The notes below the pieces were generated by a model, which worked only from the letters and a program-made list of their open reading frames with translations, ran no database searches and was not told where the DNA came from. Positions 11,550 to 24,100 of a stretch of DNA of 64,000 nucleotides are shown here, in pieces. The stretch's first letter is position 1. Each line of letters starts with the position of its first letter. Origin of the DNA: Gossypium raimondii (Eukaryota; Streptophyta; Magnoliopsida; Malvales; Malvaceae). The position numbers and the translations under genes were made by a program. The stretch is from the NCBI RefSeq assembly GCF_025698545.1, contig NC_068575.1:55809980-55873979 (forward strand). The letters run 5' to 3'.

Positions 11550-11890
11550 ACCTAACCCTAACCAACTCTAATAGGGTTCACGTGCGTGTGTGAGAGTGTG
11601 TGGGGACGTTTTATCGGACCCTTCGCTCGTCGAAAGACAGCGACACGGCTCGCACCTTGGGCACAATCCCTTCCTTTATTTTCCCTTTTTCCACAATATT
11701 TATCTTTCCGAAAATTTAACTTTTTTTAAATAAAAAAATTTATACGTTATAAATTAAAGAAAAAAACACTATATTTTTCTCTTTCTTTTTCCGTTCTCTA
11801 TCTCTCATTTATCCATTTCGGAGTTCGCCGACAACCGCCATATCTGAGCAGTTCGAAAGCTTTGAAATCTCTGCTGCTTTCTACACACAG
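11550..11890 (+). promoter_or_regulatory. Promoter and first non-coding exon of the SKP1-like gene
   Basis: A telo-box-like AACCCTAA (11554-11561) and a G-box CACGTG (11579-11584) precede a pyrimidine-rich leader. A good splice donor (cacacag then gtacaa, 11890/11891) ends what looks like a 5' UTR exon. The start of transcription was not determined. Confidence 0.5.
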
Positions 11891-14154
11891 GTACAATCGG
11901 AACCACGCCTTTTTGCCTATGAATTGCAAAAATAAATGAAATACTATATATTTAACATTAAAAATGAAAGAGAAAATCGGTTTTGTACTTTTCTGTTAAG
12001 ATTAACTTTCTCGAATCGTTCGTTCATTGTTTTTGGTTTATCTTTAGGATCGATTGGTGACGGAAATGTGTTTCATTTTCTTATTCTGATTTAATTTTTT
12101 GTTCAATTTATTAGTTCCCGATACATTAGCTGCTCGACTGTCTGAGCTAGGTAGGTTTAGGTTTTTTATTGATTTTGCAAATAAATTTCTGTTGATTTGA
12201 TGCTCTCCGTGTTTTAATTTGTTAAAAAGGTGTTTGGTTGCTTAGAAAACGAGTAGAGGTAATAAGACTAGAAAAAGTGTAGGAAAATGAACTAAATTTA
12301 ATATTGAATTGTAACGCGTTTTTGGTTGTGTTGGTAACTAATACATGCAAGAAATGAAGGTAATAAAGGTGGAATGGTTTTCTCCCAGAAGCACGGCAGA
12401 TGAAAGTTTTCGCTGCCACGTGGTGTTTCAGTATTTTTTAGAACTGTTGAGTGACCTAGCTCTCCTTCTTGGTAACAATTTAAGTTACCATAAGCTGAAT
12501 AGCTCATTTTAAAAGTCAATTACGTAAAAGGGTAATAGAGGTGGAATGGTTTTAATAACAGAAATAATATTCTGGAGTGATCAAAATCAGAATCTTTGGA
12601 GGTAGGGTCAAATAAGGACTAATTCAGGAATGGTGGTAATCCAGCAAAGGTAGTTTTGTACGGAGTACAGTTAGAGAAATTGGATGTAATGCACGCGTGT
12701 TTATGATTTATTATCCACACGCAACAAAGACAAATGGAATTAAGAGGTGAAGTACTGAGAGGATACGTGTTGACTTTGGAAGAAGGGTTTCATTTATCTC
12801 GCGTTTACCATTTGCGCATCAACAGTGGGGCTATTGCTGCATAACTTTGAATTCTTAATTGATAACTATAGTTTATCGGGGGAGTGCTTAACAATAGGTG
12901 TCAAGCTCTGTAACAGAAATTTGTATGTTGATTTCCTATGAGGGAATCATCGTGCCATGACTCCTGCTTGTCCTGCTGCACTGAAACTATCTGTATGCTT
13001 AATGTTGGAGTTTGGTTCTTTAAAGCAAATTCAGCAGAAAGAAAGTATTTTTTCTTGGTCAGAGAAAGGTTGAGATAATCCTAGTAAATGATTTACTTTT
13101 TCGAGTTTCGACTACTTTGCTATTTTCCCTTGCAATGTCAAGTATTTTAATTCTGCTGCTGGCTTTGGCTCTGATGCTAGTGGTTGCAGCAACTAGAATC
13201 ATGATAACATTGAGATCCCTGTTTTGTTTTGAAAGGCCAATATTTTGCTCAGTCGGAATGGTTTTAACAGTGTGTCAAAGCTTAACTCAGACATGGATAA
13301 AAAATATTGATTGACAGAGTCGGTTTATTTGGGTTCTGGGGACAGCTTTTCGATGTTTAGTGCAGGGCTTAGGTGTATATTTTCTTGTAACATGTTATGT
13401 GATTAACTTCGGTAAAAGTACCATGGAGGCCCTTATACAAGGAGTCAAATTGCATTTTGCCCTCTCTACTAAAAAATGGGCAAATTAGTCCCTGTTCGTA
13501 AAATCAAAGGCCAAATTGGTGCTTTTTGTTAAAAATTTAATTCATTTATTCTGTTAAAAACTGGCGTAGCTGACAAAATAACAAAAAGGTGTGTACCTTA
13601 TATTGATGTACAAGAACTGGTTTTTAACAGTAGAATTGAATGAAATTTTTTACAGAAGGACCAGTTTGCTTTTTGATTTAACGTACAAGGACTAGTTTGC
13701 CCATTTTTTGAATAGAGGGGGCAAAATGCAATATGACTCCTAGTACAGGGGCCTCTATGGTACTTTTACCAATTAACTTCTTAACTTTAGAAATTTGTCT
13801 ATATTTTGATACAATTGTTTATTAATGCAGTTATTCTAATTGAGCTGAAATATCTGTTGTAACTCTGCTGCATATTTTTGTATTGTTTTTGATTGAACAG
13901 CTTCATGATCCAAGTTTAAGTACTTCTTGAGATCTACCTCCAAAATCAATGTTCGTGCAAGTGGGAAAATTTCCATTGATAATAGTACCCTGGGAAACTT
14001 GTAGGTTTGAGAGTCTCTATCACTTAAGAAGTGCAAAGCCGTTGTTTGATCTACTTTACTCAACCTTTTGAGTTCCAGAGAAGCAGGGTGCAGAATTTAT
14101 CCCGCAACAAGCTTTACAGGAAGTCCTTTCTTGGTGTTTAAAATTTAATTTGAA
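11891..14154 (+). other. 5' UTR intron region of the SKP1-like gene
   Basis: Between the leader donor at 11891 and the start codon at 14155 no coding exon was found. The sequence is intron-like (T-rich plus strand) and contains a MITE at 13411-13770. A late non-coding exon probably ends this region; a possible acceptor is the 'gattgaacag' near 13900. Confidence 0.5.
13411..13770. mobile_element. MITE with long inverted ends and 9-bp target duplication
   Basis: A 360-base palindromic element. It begins GGTAAAAGTACCATGGAGGC and ends with the near-perfect inverse GCCTCTATGGTACTTTTACC. The direct repeat ATTAACTTC flanks it at 13402-13410 and 13772-13780. Long inverted ends with a 9-bp duplication point to a non-autonomous Mutator-like (MULE) element. 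It sits in the 5' UTR intron region of the SKP1-like gene. Confidence 0.85.
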
Positions 14155-17100
14155 ATGTCAGAAGTGGATATGGCAGTCATTAAACCTGAGGTAAGATGTT
14201 CTGAGTCCTCTTAAATTATAGAGTATTTATTTTCCTGGTGAAGTATGTCCTTTTTTCTATTCACTTCTTTTATGTTTTAGGTTGATCATAATTATATAGT
14301 TCAAAAGAGAGAAATTTCTTTCAAATTCTTCCAGATTCTGTTGGTAGGTATCAGAGGCATATTGTTCAGGATTATTTGCATTTCTATAGAAACTAAATAA
14401 CCTAGGTAACTTGGAAAAGATTTAGCTCTGGTGCAATATGGACCTAAACATTATGCTGTAAACAAATTTGTTTGGCTGTATTCTTAGCAATTTATCTTTT
14501 TGATCTATTTATTGCGGGCACCCCATTGGAATAATGTCTTGAGAGGGGTGGTGAATGACAACTATGTTTCTATTTGGTGAATTTGGTTTTCATAGTTTGG
14601 CTGGGCTTGGTTGGTTTTCGAGTGTATCTTTAAGTTTTTATTCTGATGCCTTGCTGGATTTGTTCTCAGATGATGAAGTCATACATTTGGCTTCAAACTG
14701 CTGATGGCTCAATCCAACAAGTGGAACAGGAGGTTGCAATGTTTTGTCCCATGATATGTCATGAAGTGATACAAAAGGGCATGGGATCCTCCAAGAATTA
14801 TGCTATATCTCTTCCGCAGCGAGTCAATCCTGCCATGTTAAGCCTAATTCTTGATTATTGTCGGTTTCATCAAGTGCCTGGTCGCTCTAACAAAGTAGGT
14901 TAAACATGTCTCTCAATTAGCATTTACCTCTTATATTTGGTGTTATCCTCTTGCTTTCTTTAATAGATGTTTAATCTTTCTGGAGTGGCATATATGGAGC
15001 CAATTTTAACTTCCTTTAGGTATAGATGGCTTTTTTTTTTTTTTGGGTGTATAATTCATTTCTTTTGCCACTTCTATTTCTGGAAAAATAAAATTTATAT
15101 GTGTTTCTAGGATAATTCCATGTAGCAAACTAACACTGAGCTTCCTTTCCCATTCATTTGTGTTTGTTCTTTCTGTTGGAAGGAACGCAAGTCTTTTGAC
15201 GAAAAGTTTATCCGAATGGACACAAAGAGGCTTTGTGAGTTGACATCTGCTGCTGATAGCCTTCAGTTAAAACCTCTAGTTGATCTTACTAGTCGTGCCC
15301 TTGCACGAATTATTGAGGGAAAAAGTCCTGAGGAGATACGGGAGATATTTCATTTGCCTGATGATCTTACTGAGGTGTGTCTGGTGCTAGTTGAAACCTC
15401 CTTATTTATGATGTCTGTTCTCTTAATCTCTTTCGTATCCTTAATACCTATTTTACTGGTTTAGGAAGAAAAGTTGGAGCCTCTGAAGAACACAACTGAT
15501 GACCCACGCATTCGACTGTTGAATAGATTGTATGCAAAAAAGAGGAAGGAACTAAAGGAGAGGCAGAAACTAAAGGTCACCGTCTCTTGTTTTTGCTTTT
15601 ACTTTTTGTTTTTCCTGTTTTCTTTTATTATTTCCTACCCTTTGCAATTTTACTTATTTGTAAAGCCTTTTTCTGGTTTAGATGAACTTGCTTTGTCAAT
15701 TAATTTTATAAGGCATCATTACACACTCCTCTTAATATGCGTGTAAATAAATGAAAACTTCTGTGTCTCAGAACATTGAGGTTGAAGAAGAGCGTGTTGA
15801 TGATCGTTCAGTTGATGATCTCTTGTCATTTATTAATGGAGACAATGGAGGTATGCTTAAGTTTCATTTTGATATAGTTTGAATATATTTAATTTTCTAT
15901 CCAAAGATAATAGTTCTTTAAACCTTCTGTTTTAAGAGTATATGGTTGATTGACTTGCTTATATTGTTAGAATAGTCTTGATAGATGGTTTTACTGATGA
16001 GATAGCTCTTCTCCTAGAAAGAATTGTAAAATTCAGTTCTGTTGTGTTTGCATCTCATGTATCATTCTCAACCTCAATGCCCAAATATCTTTTATTTCCC
16101 TGCAGTCATTTGGGCGTCTGAGGGCTGAAAAGTGAATGATAGAACTTCGACTGGACAAGAGAAGCAATTTTTTTGTGTTTCTTTATCAGAAACCAGTTTG
16201 ATGATCTATAATTGTGAAGGCATGGAAAACACATGATGTTTCTTTGAAGATTATGGAGAGATTTTAGTGAATAGGATTATAAAATGATCAAGTGCTTATT
16301 TGTTTCCTTCAATTGTCATTGTTGAGGATCCTTATCTAGAGTAGTTTTCCAACAAACTAAAATTGAAAATTGTCGAGATTTTTTACTCTATTGTGAATAT
16401 CAAGTAACTGATAAGTGTTTAGAGAGCTAATTATACTTGTTTGTTTTATATTTGGCATTGGTACCAGCACATAAGTTTTATATATTGGAACTATAACCAT
16501 TTAAATTGTTCTGCTTTCATGGATACCATAAGCTTTGCCTCTTAGTCTTCCTTTTATAATTCCTTCTGAAGGCCTCATAGGAGGTAAGGGAATTCTGTTT
16601 TGCAGATTCTAAAGGAATAAAAAATTCAAAGAGTAAAAAGAAGAACCGAAGAAGAAAAGATCAGCAGAAGAACACATCTGCCAATGAAGCCATTAAAAAC
16701 CATAATAAGGTGTGAACCTCTAGATTATTCTTTTTTTTTCTGTTGGAATATTGACAAGGTACTGAAGTTCCTCTCCTGTTCCAGGAACCAAATGGTCTTA
16801 ACCAAGTGTGCCATAGTGCCGAAGTTGGTCAGAAAGTTCGGGCTGGTGTTGGTGCTACCTCAAACTTACATGATGTCAAAGATGATATTTTTGACAATAA
16901 GAATGAGCTTGATGATGGTGATATTGATGACGAGATTGATCCGGCATTGAAAGAAAAAATAGACAGGTAAAGACGAATTTTTGCCTCTAAATCTTCCTGT
17001 TCCTCTTTGCTCCCTTCCTCCTCATCTCCTCTGGAGCATTGAAGGAAAAGTGGTCACGTAACCCTGTGCTTTAAGACTTCGGTGTTTTCATCTTTTTCAA

Positions 17101-18133
17101 TTGCCTTTTAGTCTAAGAGAAATAATTCATGATTTTGTGGTTTGACGTTTTGTCTTAAGTGGTTTTTTTTTGCATATTTGGGAGGCAAAATAAGGGTTAA
17201 AGATATGCTGGGTTTGTTTCTCCTTTCTCTCGTTTTTCCCTTCTCCATTTTCTGTCGATTTATTACAGACAAGGTGTCCCACTGAATGAGCTTCCAAATA
17301 AACATTGTAAAGACTAGACTTTAGACACTATGACCTAACCTTATTTGTTTCTCAATGATAAATGTGCAAGTCCATTTATATATCTAGAAGGAAGCGCTGC
17401 TGCATCTCTTTGACAGTCTGATATTGTGTTTATTCTGTATATCGGGACTATTTTGGAAAATTTAAAGAATCTGAAATCATTGGTCTTGACCATTTGAAAT
17501 CTATGTACTTGTCCATATTATTTTTAGGTATTGTTCATATGAATTGAGGAAAAGTAGTAAGCTGACTGTATCCAATGAAGTAACAATGTCAGTATCTTGT
17601 ACTCGTTTTAGCTATGTTGGAGGAAGTTTGTATATATAGCCCAAATTATCTATCTTTTTATCTTTTGTTTAGGGAGGTGGAAGATTTTGCCCGTAGATTG
17701 AATTCAGATTGGCCAGAAAGAATGCAAGAAATTCTATCTTTTGGTCATGAAAGGAAACCGGTGCATTTTTCTCTTAATGGAAATGGTTCACTAAGGAGAT
17801 ATGCAAGTATGTTGCTATCCTTTTTCTATTATTAAGTTTGTCTGGTGAAAAGTTTTGATAGAATTATTATCTGTGGTTCTACTTGCTTTTACACCATGTC
17901 AATTGTTGTGAAAGTAACTAGTTGAACTTGTATACAAAATAAGCTACATGTTTTGCATTATTTCCTGTTCTCCTGATGATCAGTTAATGAGTTTTCTTGG
18001 TTGTGATGGTTGGGTTGGAAGTTAAAACCAAACTTTGTTTTCTCTTTTGTTTTCAAGTCTTGTTTGATCGAACAAGTAAATAGCTAACAGTAAATTATTT
18101 GTGTATTGATGGCTAGATTCTGAGCAAAGATGA
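14155..18133 (+). CDS. ASK21: SKP1-like protein, ASK20/ASK21 type
   Basis: A 359-residue model from nine exons: 14155-14190, 14670-14894, 15183-15374, 15465-15575, 15772-15850, 16606-16709, 16785-16966, 17673-17806, 18117-18133. All introns are GT-AG and phases match. Residues 13-160 are a SKP1 fold (POZ part beginning MMKSYIWLQTADGSIQQVEQ, then the dimerisation part with FIRMDTKRLCELTSAADSL and IFHLPDDLTEEEKL). Unlike classical SKP1 (about 160 residues) it has a long charged tail: KKRKEL, a DDLLSFINGDNG stretch, a Lys/Arg-rich patch (SKKKNRRRKDQ) and an acidic segment before REVEDFARRLNSDW. This layout is that of Arabidopsis ASK20/ASK21. SKP1 proteins join F-box proteins to cullin 1 in SCF ubiquitin ligases; whether this extended class does so is unclear. 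The basic patch could be a nuclear signal. The last exon adds only five residues, so the C-terminus is the weakest part; reading through the last donor would give a different short end. Confidence 0.9.
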
Positions 18134-21100
18134 TGAGCACTTCCTTCGTTCGGCTCACAGCGTGAACAATTTTTGATAAGAGGCTTTTCAGGTGGTTGAA
18201 AGATGACACCTATAAGGGTTGGGACTTGGGATCCTTGGCATTGTGGATCCTTTGTAAGTTTTCAAATTTCTTTTAATTTTTTTTTTTGTTGTGCTTAGTA
18301 TGCAATTTTGATTGTGAGGGCAACCTCTTTGTATTTTCATAATAGAAAGAAATAAGAAGGGAACTGTGTTTTGTTGAACCAGTTCTGGTCATATCAATTA
18401 CTCTTCTCTTGCAACAAAAAACCAAAAGAAAGTAGCTTATCTTTTGTGTGTTAGAATTCATGCTGTTTTCAGTTGGTCTGTATGAAGACCGAAGGGCTTT
18501 TCAACTACCATATGAAGGCCTTCTATTCTGGTCACCCACACCATCTAATCACCAATAATTTATGAAGAAATTTTCTTGGGAATTGTTTATAAGCTATGGA
18601 ATTTGGTTGGATGTTGTTGGCCTGCAGTTTAAAGGGGATATCCGTAAATTCATGTTACTTTACAACTTGGAAGTCAAATGTTCAATATCAGATTGGAATT
18701 TGTGGGGCCTTTTAGTGCAAATTTTAGTTTTTTTTTTCTCATTATACTTTTCCCCGCTAAGATTAACATACTATTTATACTAATTATTGTGTACTAAATG
18801 CAGTAATATGCCACTTTATATATTATTTTTAATGTATTATATGTCATAGCTTTTTAAGTATTGGTGCTAGACTAGTCCTTGTGAATGTAGATTCCCTGTC
18901 GGCATTGAATAAGTGGATATACCATAAAAGGACATGGACCCTACATTATTACGGTGTTGAACATCAATAATGCTCCTCCACTCATTTCGATAGCAAAAAT
19001 TAGAACGAAAATTGTGTGCATATTTGGTTCATTGGTTGAGAAATATTCAGTTGTCTAACCAAACAAAGCAACCACGGCTTGTTGCTAGGACCCAAAGTTT
19101 GTTCTGGTGGATTGGACCCAACATCTCATAAAAATCATAACCGAGCACTGACTGGGTTTTCTTGGGTCATTTGTCCACCACGATTTGAAATGTCCTTTCG
19201 AGATACATATACGTATTCTTTTGTATTTGAGATAAAAGATTCCAACTTTTCAAAATGAACAGAATACTATGTATTAATTATTCCGTACTCAATTATAAAA
19301 TGGTTTTTAGTATTTTGTTTCATTTTGGAAACGATTTTGATCTGTGCCAAAGAAGATCGATTAAACTTGATTTTTATATAATATTGGACAATATGAAAAG
19401 GAAAAAAAAACAAAAACATAATTTGAAATACAGAGACATGAAAAGAAAAGTAATATTCTAAATATAATTATAAAGACGACGCGAATGCGTGTATGTTTTC
19501 AACGATTTCTTGATAAGAAAATCCTAGCTGAAGTTTTCTCGTACAGATTGAACAGGTGGGCTGGTCGACACTTGTGCCATTTGCCACACGTGTGATCCAC
19601 CTTTAAAAAGAATAGGCTGCCATAACTGACCGGGTATCCATGTGAGGGCCCGTCCTTTTGCAGCTTCAGTGCCGTCCGTGTCAAGCATCTCTATAGTCGC
19701 GTGTTTTGTTTTCATTGGCTGGAAATGGATACAACCAATAATCAGGTAAAATGTAGCGAGAAATCAGTGAGGCTGGTATTACCTAATCCAGATCCAAGTA
19801 ATTATTTATTATTATGCCGTCTTATCTGTACGGTCTATACGGAAACCTTTAACCAGTTCAGACAGTAGCCGGTAACCTTTGAACTTTGATTACATAGTGT
19901 CTGTTTGTCCCACGCGCTCTCTCGATTCCAACTATTTTACACCCCCACCGCCAAAGGGCCTGTTTGGTGACCTAACAATGGAAATGAATCTATTCCAAAA
20001 GCGAAAATAAATGTCAGTTGACTTTAAAAAAAATTCCAACCATTTTTATGTTTTCTGTAGCGCAATTAGTGAATTAAGATATAGATATTATTCCAAAAAA
20101 TTAATCATTATGTGTTAGAACTGCTTTTGGTTTGTGGGAATCACCTCACGTTTTGCTGCCCATTACTTTCATTTCACACATTTGTTTGTGTGATGGTGTA
20201 TATGTAGTTGGTAAATGTTTTACGAAGAATCACCCTATAAATATCAATTAAGTTTAAGATCTTTAAGTATCGAAAATTTAAAAATAAAAAATATTTCATT
20301 CAGTGAGGTTTTTGAGTGTTTATAAGATTTTAGAGATTTTTAATTTTTCTAACAACTAAATTGACGTCTTCGTCGTCAGTAGTTTGACGTGATCGTAAAT
20401 GATGTCACAAAATTTGAATTTTGATATTTGATTCAGGTAATAATTAAAAGTATTTATGTTTGATCTTTTCGCTACTCTATATTGTAAACTAATATTTATA
20501 CTAACAATACGATAATAAAAAATAATTAAAAAAGTGTAAACAATGAATTTTTCAAACACTCTAATGCATTAAATAAAAATATAAATTAATAATGAAATGA
20601 TATCAATTAGTGTGTATAAATAATGATATTCTTTTTGTGAGTACTTAAAGTAAAATTTTACAATAATATTATTCCAATTAAAATAGCTGGTTTATTTATT
20701 TATGAATTGATTAAACTACAGTAGTTATTAGTTTGAACACTATTAGACAATGATTGATGGCTTACTTTAATTAACAAGTGAAGTTATGATAAAGTAATAA
20801 CTACAATTACAATTTAGACTAAGATTTGGGTTAGTATAAAAATAAAACTATAAATTTTGGTTTTCTCCTTGCAACATAGACCAAGTCTTCCCCAAGATAG
20901 TAATTGCGTGAGGTGCAGACGCAGAACTAGAGCGTCAACCACACAGTAAAAGAGTAAAAGGCAAATCAAATGCAATCACAGCTATTATCACACGGCGTTT
21001 CTTTCATGTTTCGAACTTCAAACGACAAAAAAAAGTGATATTTTTCTTTTTTTTCCCTGCTTCCCATCTTCTTTCACCTTTTTATTTTTTCTCTTGAAGA

Positions 21101-21150
21101 AAGAAAGAAAAACCCTAGAATCCGTTTCTTGAAGGTAATTATTTCCAAAT
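18134..21150. other. Spacer between the SKP1-like and SPPL genes
   Basis: The first few hundred bases are probably the 3' UTR of the SKP1-like gene. The rest has only short frames with no domains. The last 200 bases (about 20950-21150), with CT-rich tracts and 'aaccctaga', look like the promoter and leader of the SPPL gene, but no TATA box was singled out. Confidence 0.5.
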
Positions 21151-24100
21151 ATGGAAATAAATAGAGGCGTATTAATAGTAGTTTTAATTGTAGTTTCGAG
21201 TGCTGGGTTGGGTTTAGCTGGTGATATTGTTCATCAAGACGACGTTGCTCCAAAGAGACCTGGTTGTGCTAATAATTTTGTTCTGGTATTCTTACAAAAT
21301 TCCTGAACTTTCCCCTCTTTTCTCGTTTTCTTTTTTTTTTTTTTTGCTTTTTTACTTGTTGTCTATTTGGTTGCTGTGAAAATGGATGAATGATGAAAGA
21401 ATCTTGACTTTTGCTCTTGTACTTGATGTTTGATTAAGTTGTTCCTTAGTATCTATAATTAGTTTAATTGTTTATTTTTAGGATTTATCTACTTCAAATT
21501 TTGACCTTGTCTTTTAGTTCTTCCTGTTTGACTGCTGAGATCATGGTGGCAATTTTTTTTATTGTTTTAGACTTATTTTTGTGGTTTTGATCCTGATGGG
21601 ATTGTAAACATAGGCTCTCTTCCCCCCCCCCTCTCTTGTGGTTTTAGTTCTTCTTCTGTTTCTTAATTTTGGACTTAATAGTAGATTTTCTTACTTCTTT
21701 GCTTCCCTTTGAAAATTGAGTTAGAAACGGTGCTTGTATGTTGGAATCTTTATTTCTTTGTTGCATCAAATTCGTTAGTATTAAAGCAACATTTCGTCCC
21801 TTAATTCGGTAACTTGTCCCAATTTGGTCTTTGAACTTTTTTTTATCCACATTAGTCCCGGAATTTGGCACCTGAACTTCAATTGGTACTTGAACTTGGA
21901 TTGGATAAGCTGATGGCGTGAGATTATGAGGTTTGCCACATCATCATTTGAAATTTATACATATATTATAATCTTAAAAAAATTATGAAGAAACTTTTTG
22001 TTTTGAAATTTTTTTAAGTGATGATGTGGCACAATCTTAGAGTACCATGTCGTTGTACCTTAACAGAATCTAAGTTCACGGACCAAATTGAGAAAAGCTG
22101 TTAAATTCTGAGAGTAATGTGGACCAAAAAATTTCACGAACCAAGGTGAAAAAGTTGCTAAATTTAGGGGCTAAATGTTGCTTTATCCCTGTTTTTTATT
22201 ACATCATTTTCAAAGTAATGTATATGGCCTTTGCATATTAGAGCTGATTTAATATGTTTGTTTCATAGGTAAAAGTCCCGACATGGATTAATGGTTTAGA
22301 AGACAACGAATATGTTGGTGTTGGTGCTCGTTTTGGACCTACTTTGGAGTCAAAAGAAAAACATGCAAACCATACCAGGCTTGCACTTGCAGATCCTCCT
22401 GATTGTTGCAGCAAACCTAGGAATCAGGTTTTCTAATTCTAATCTTTTTTACAATGTATTCATCCAATTTGACTCTTAGATATATTCTTTCTGGCGTGCA
22501 TGTTCTTTCATCTGATCAGTTTCCCTTAAACTTGTTCCTTAAGTCATTCATAATCTTGAATATCTTCTCTGTTGGTAGCTTACAGGGGAGGTTATTCTGG
22601 TGCATCGAGGTAACTGTAGTTTCACAATGAAGGCAAATGTTGCTGAAGAAGCCGGTGCTTCTGCCATCCTCATAATAAACAACCAAACAGGTATGTTGGT
22701 TCCTTTGTGAACAAAAATAAAAGTGTCCTTTTTTTTTGTGCACAATAAATGATAAGATTCTTACTTCAAGTTAGAAAGTTGAAGAAATTTTGTAGGCATT
22801 CATTTTAGCTATCTTTTCATTTTTCAACTGTATCCATCATCATGAAAATTAATAAATCTACTTCTACTGTGATTGGAAAATTTTTAATCTTATTATGCAG
22901 AGCTTTTCAAGATGGTTTGTGAATCTGATGCTGATGTAGATATAAAAATACCAGCTCTTATGCTCCCTCAAGATGCCGGTTCACGTTTGGAGAAATATAT
23001 AAGTAACAACACCATGGGTATGAGTTTCCACATTTCCTTTATGTCAATGTCCTAGTTTGTCCTTCCTCTTTGTTGTTCTGGAAAAGTACTCTCTTCTGGT
23101 GTTTTTCTTTTCTCCATAATACCTCTTATGGCATCATGGCAGAATGGATTTTAAAATCTTATGCACCTTTTTATCTCAATGTAGTTTCTGTTGCACTTTA
23201 CTCTCCCAAGCGGCCGGCAGTTGATATTGCTGAAGTGTTTTTGTGGTTAATGGCTGTTGGTACCATTTTGTGTGCTTCTTATTGGTCTGCTTGGACTGCT
23301 AGAGAAGTTGCTATTGAGCAAGACAAGCTGCTAAAGGTCACTTCATTTCTTTAATTGCAAATTTTATGCATTCTTTGTTAAACTCTGATCTAGTACATAT
23401 AACAACAGTTTTTTTTTTTATAAATTCAACCATTCACCACAGTATTATGTTGATTAATGTTGTATGCACAGGATGCATCAGAAGAAATTCTAGAAGTTAG
23501 AGGTGCAGGTTCTAGTGGTTTTGTTGACATAAATACAATGTCAGCAATTTTCTTTGTTGTGGCTGCTTCATGTTTCTTGGTCATGCTCTACAAGCTTATG
23601 TCATTCTGGTTTGTTGAGGTTCTTGTGGTTCTGTTTTGCATCGGTGGAGTAGAGGTGCGCTTGTCTTCATATATTTTTATGCTTATTTCATTGTGGCTTA
23701 TGTACTCCATTTGTTTTATTGGTAGTTCACAAGTTTCTTAATGAGATGCCATATTTGTATGCTTTGTTACCTTTTTCTGACATTTACTTGCAATAAGGCC
23801 TGATAGAAAGGACAAAGGGTTGCGGGTGGGGTAGGGGAAGACTCTTTTGAGATGAATGCTGATCCCAGATATCCCTTTATGCTTCCAGGGCTTGCAAACG
23901 TGCTTGGTGACTTTGTTATCATGGTATGCATATTCCTCTGAAATTGCTTTTTTTTTTTATGTTTACACGTGCTTGATTGTTCTGCTTTGTAAACATGACT
24001 GTAACTGAACATAACTAAAACCAAAGTGTCTCAGAAATGTGAAAAAAGAAATAACTAAATCCTTATTTTTTGAAAAGCAGATCTATTAATAGAATACATG

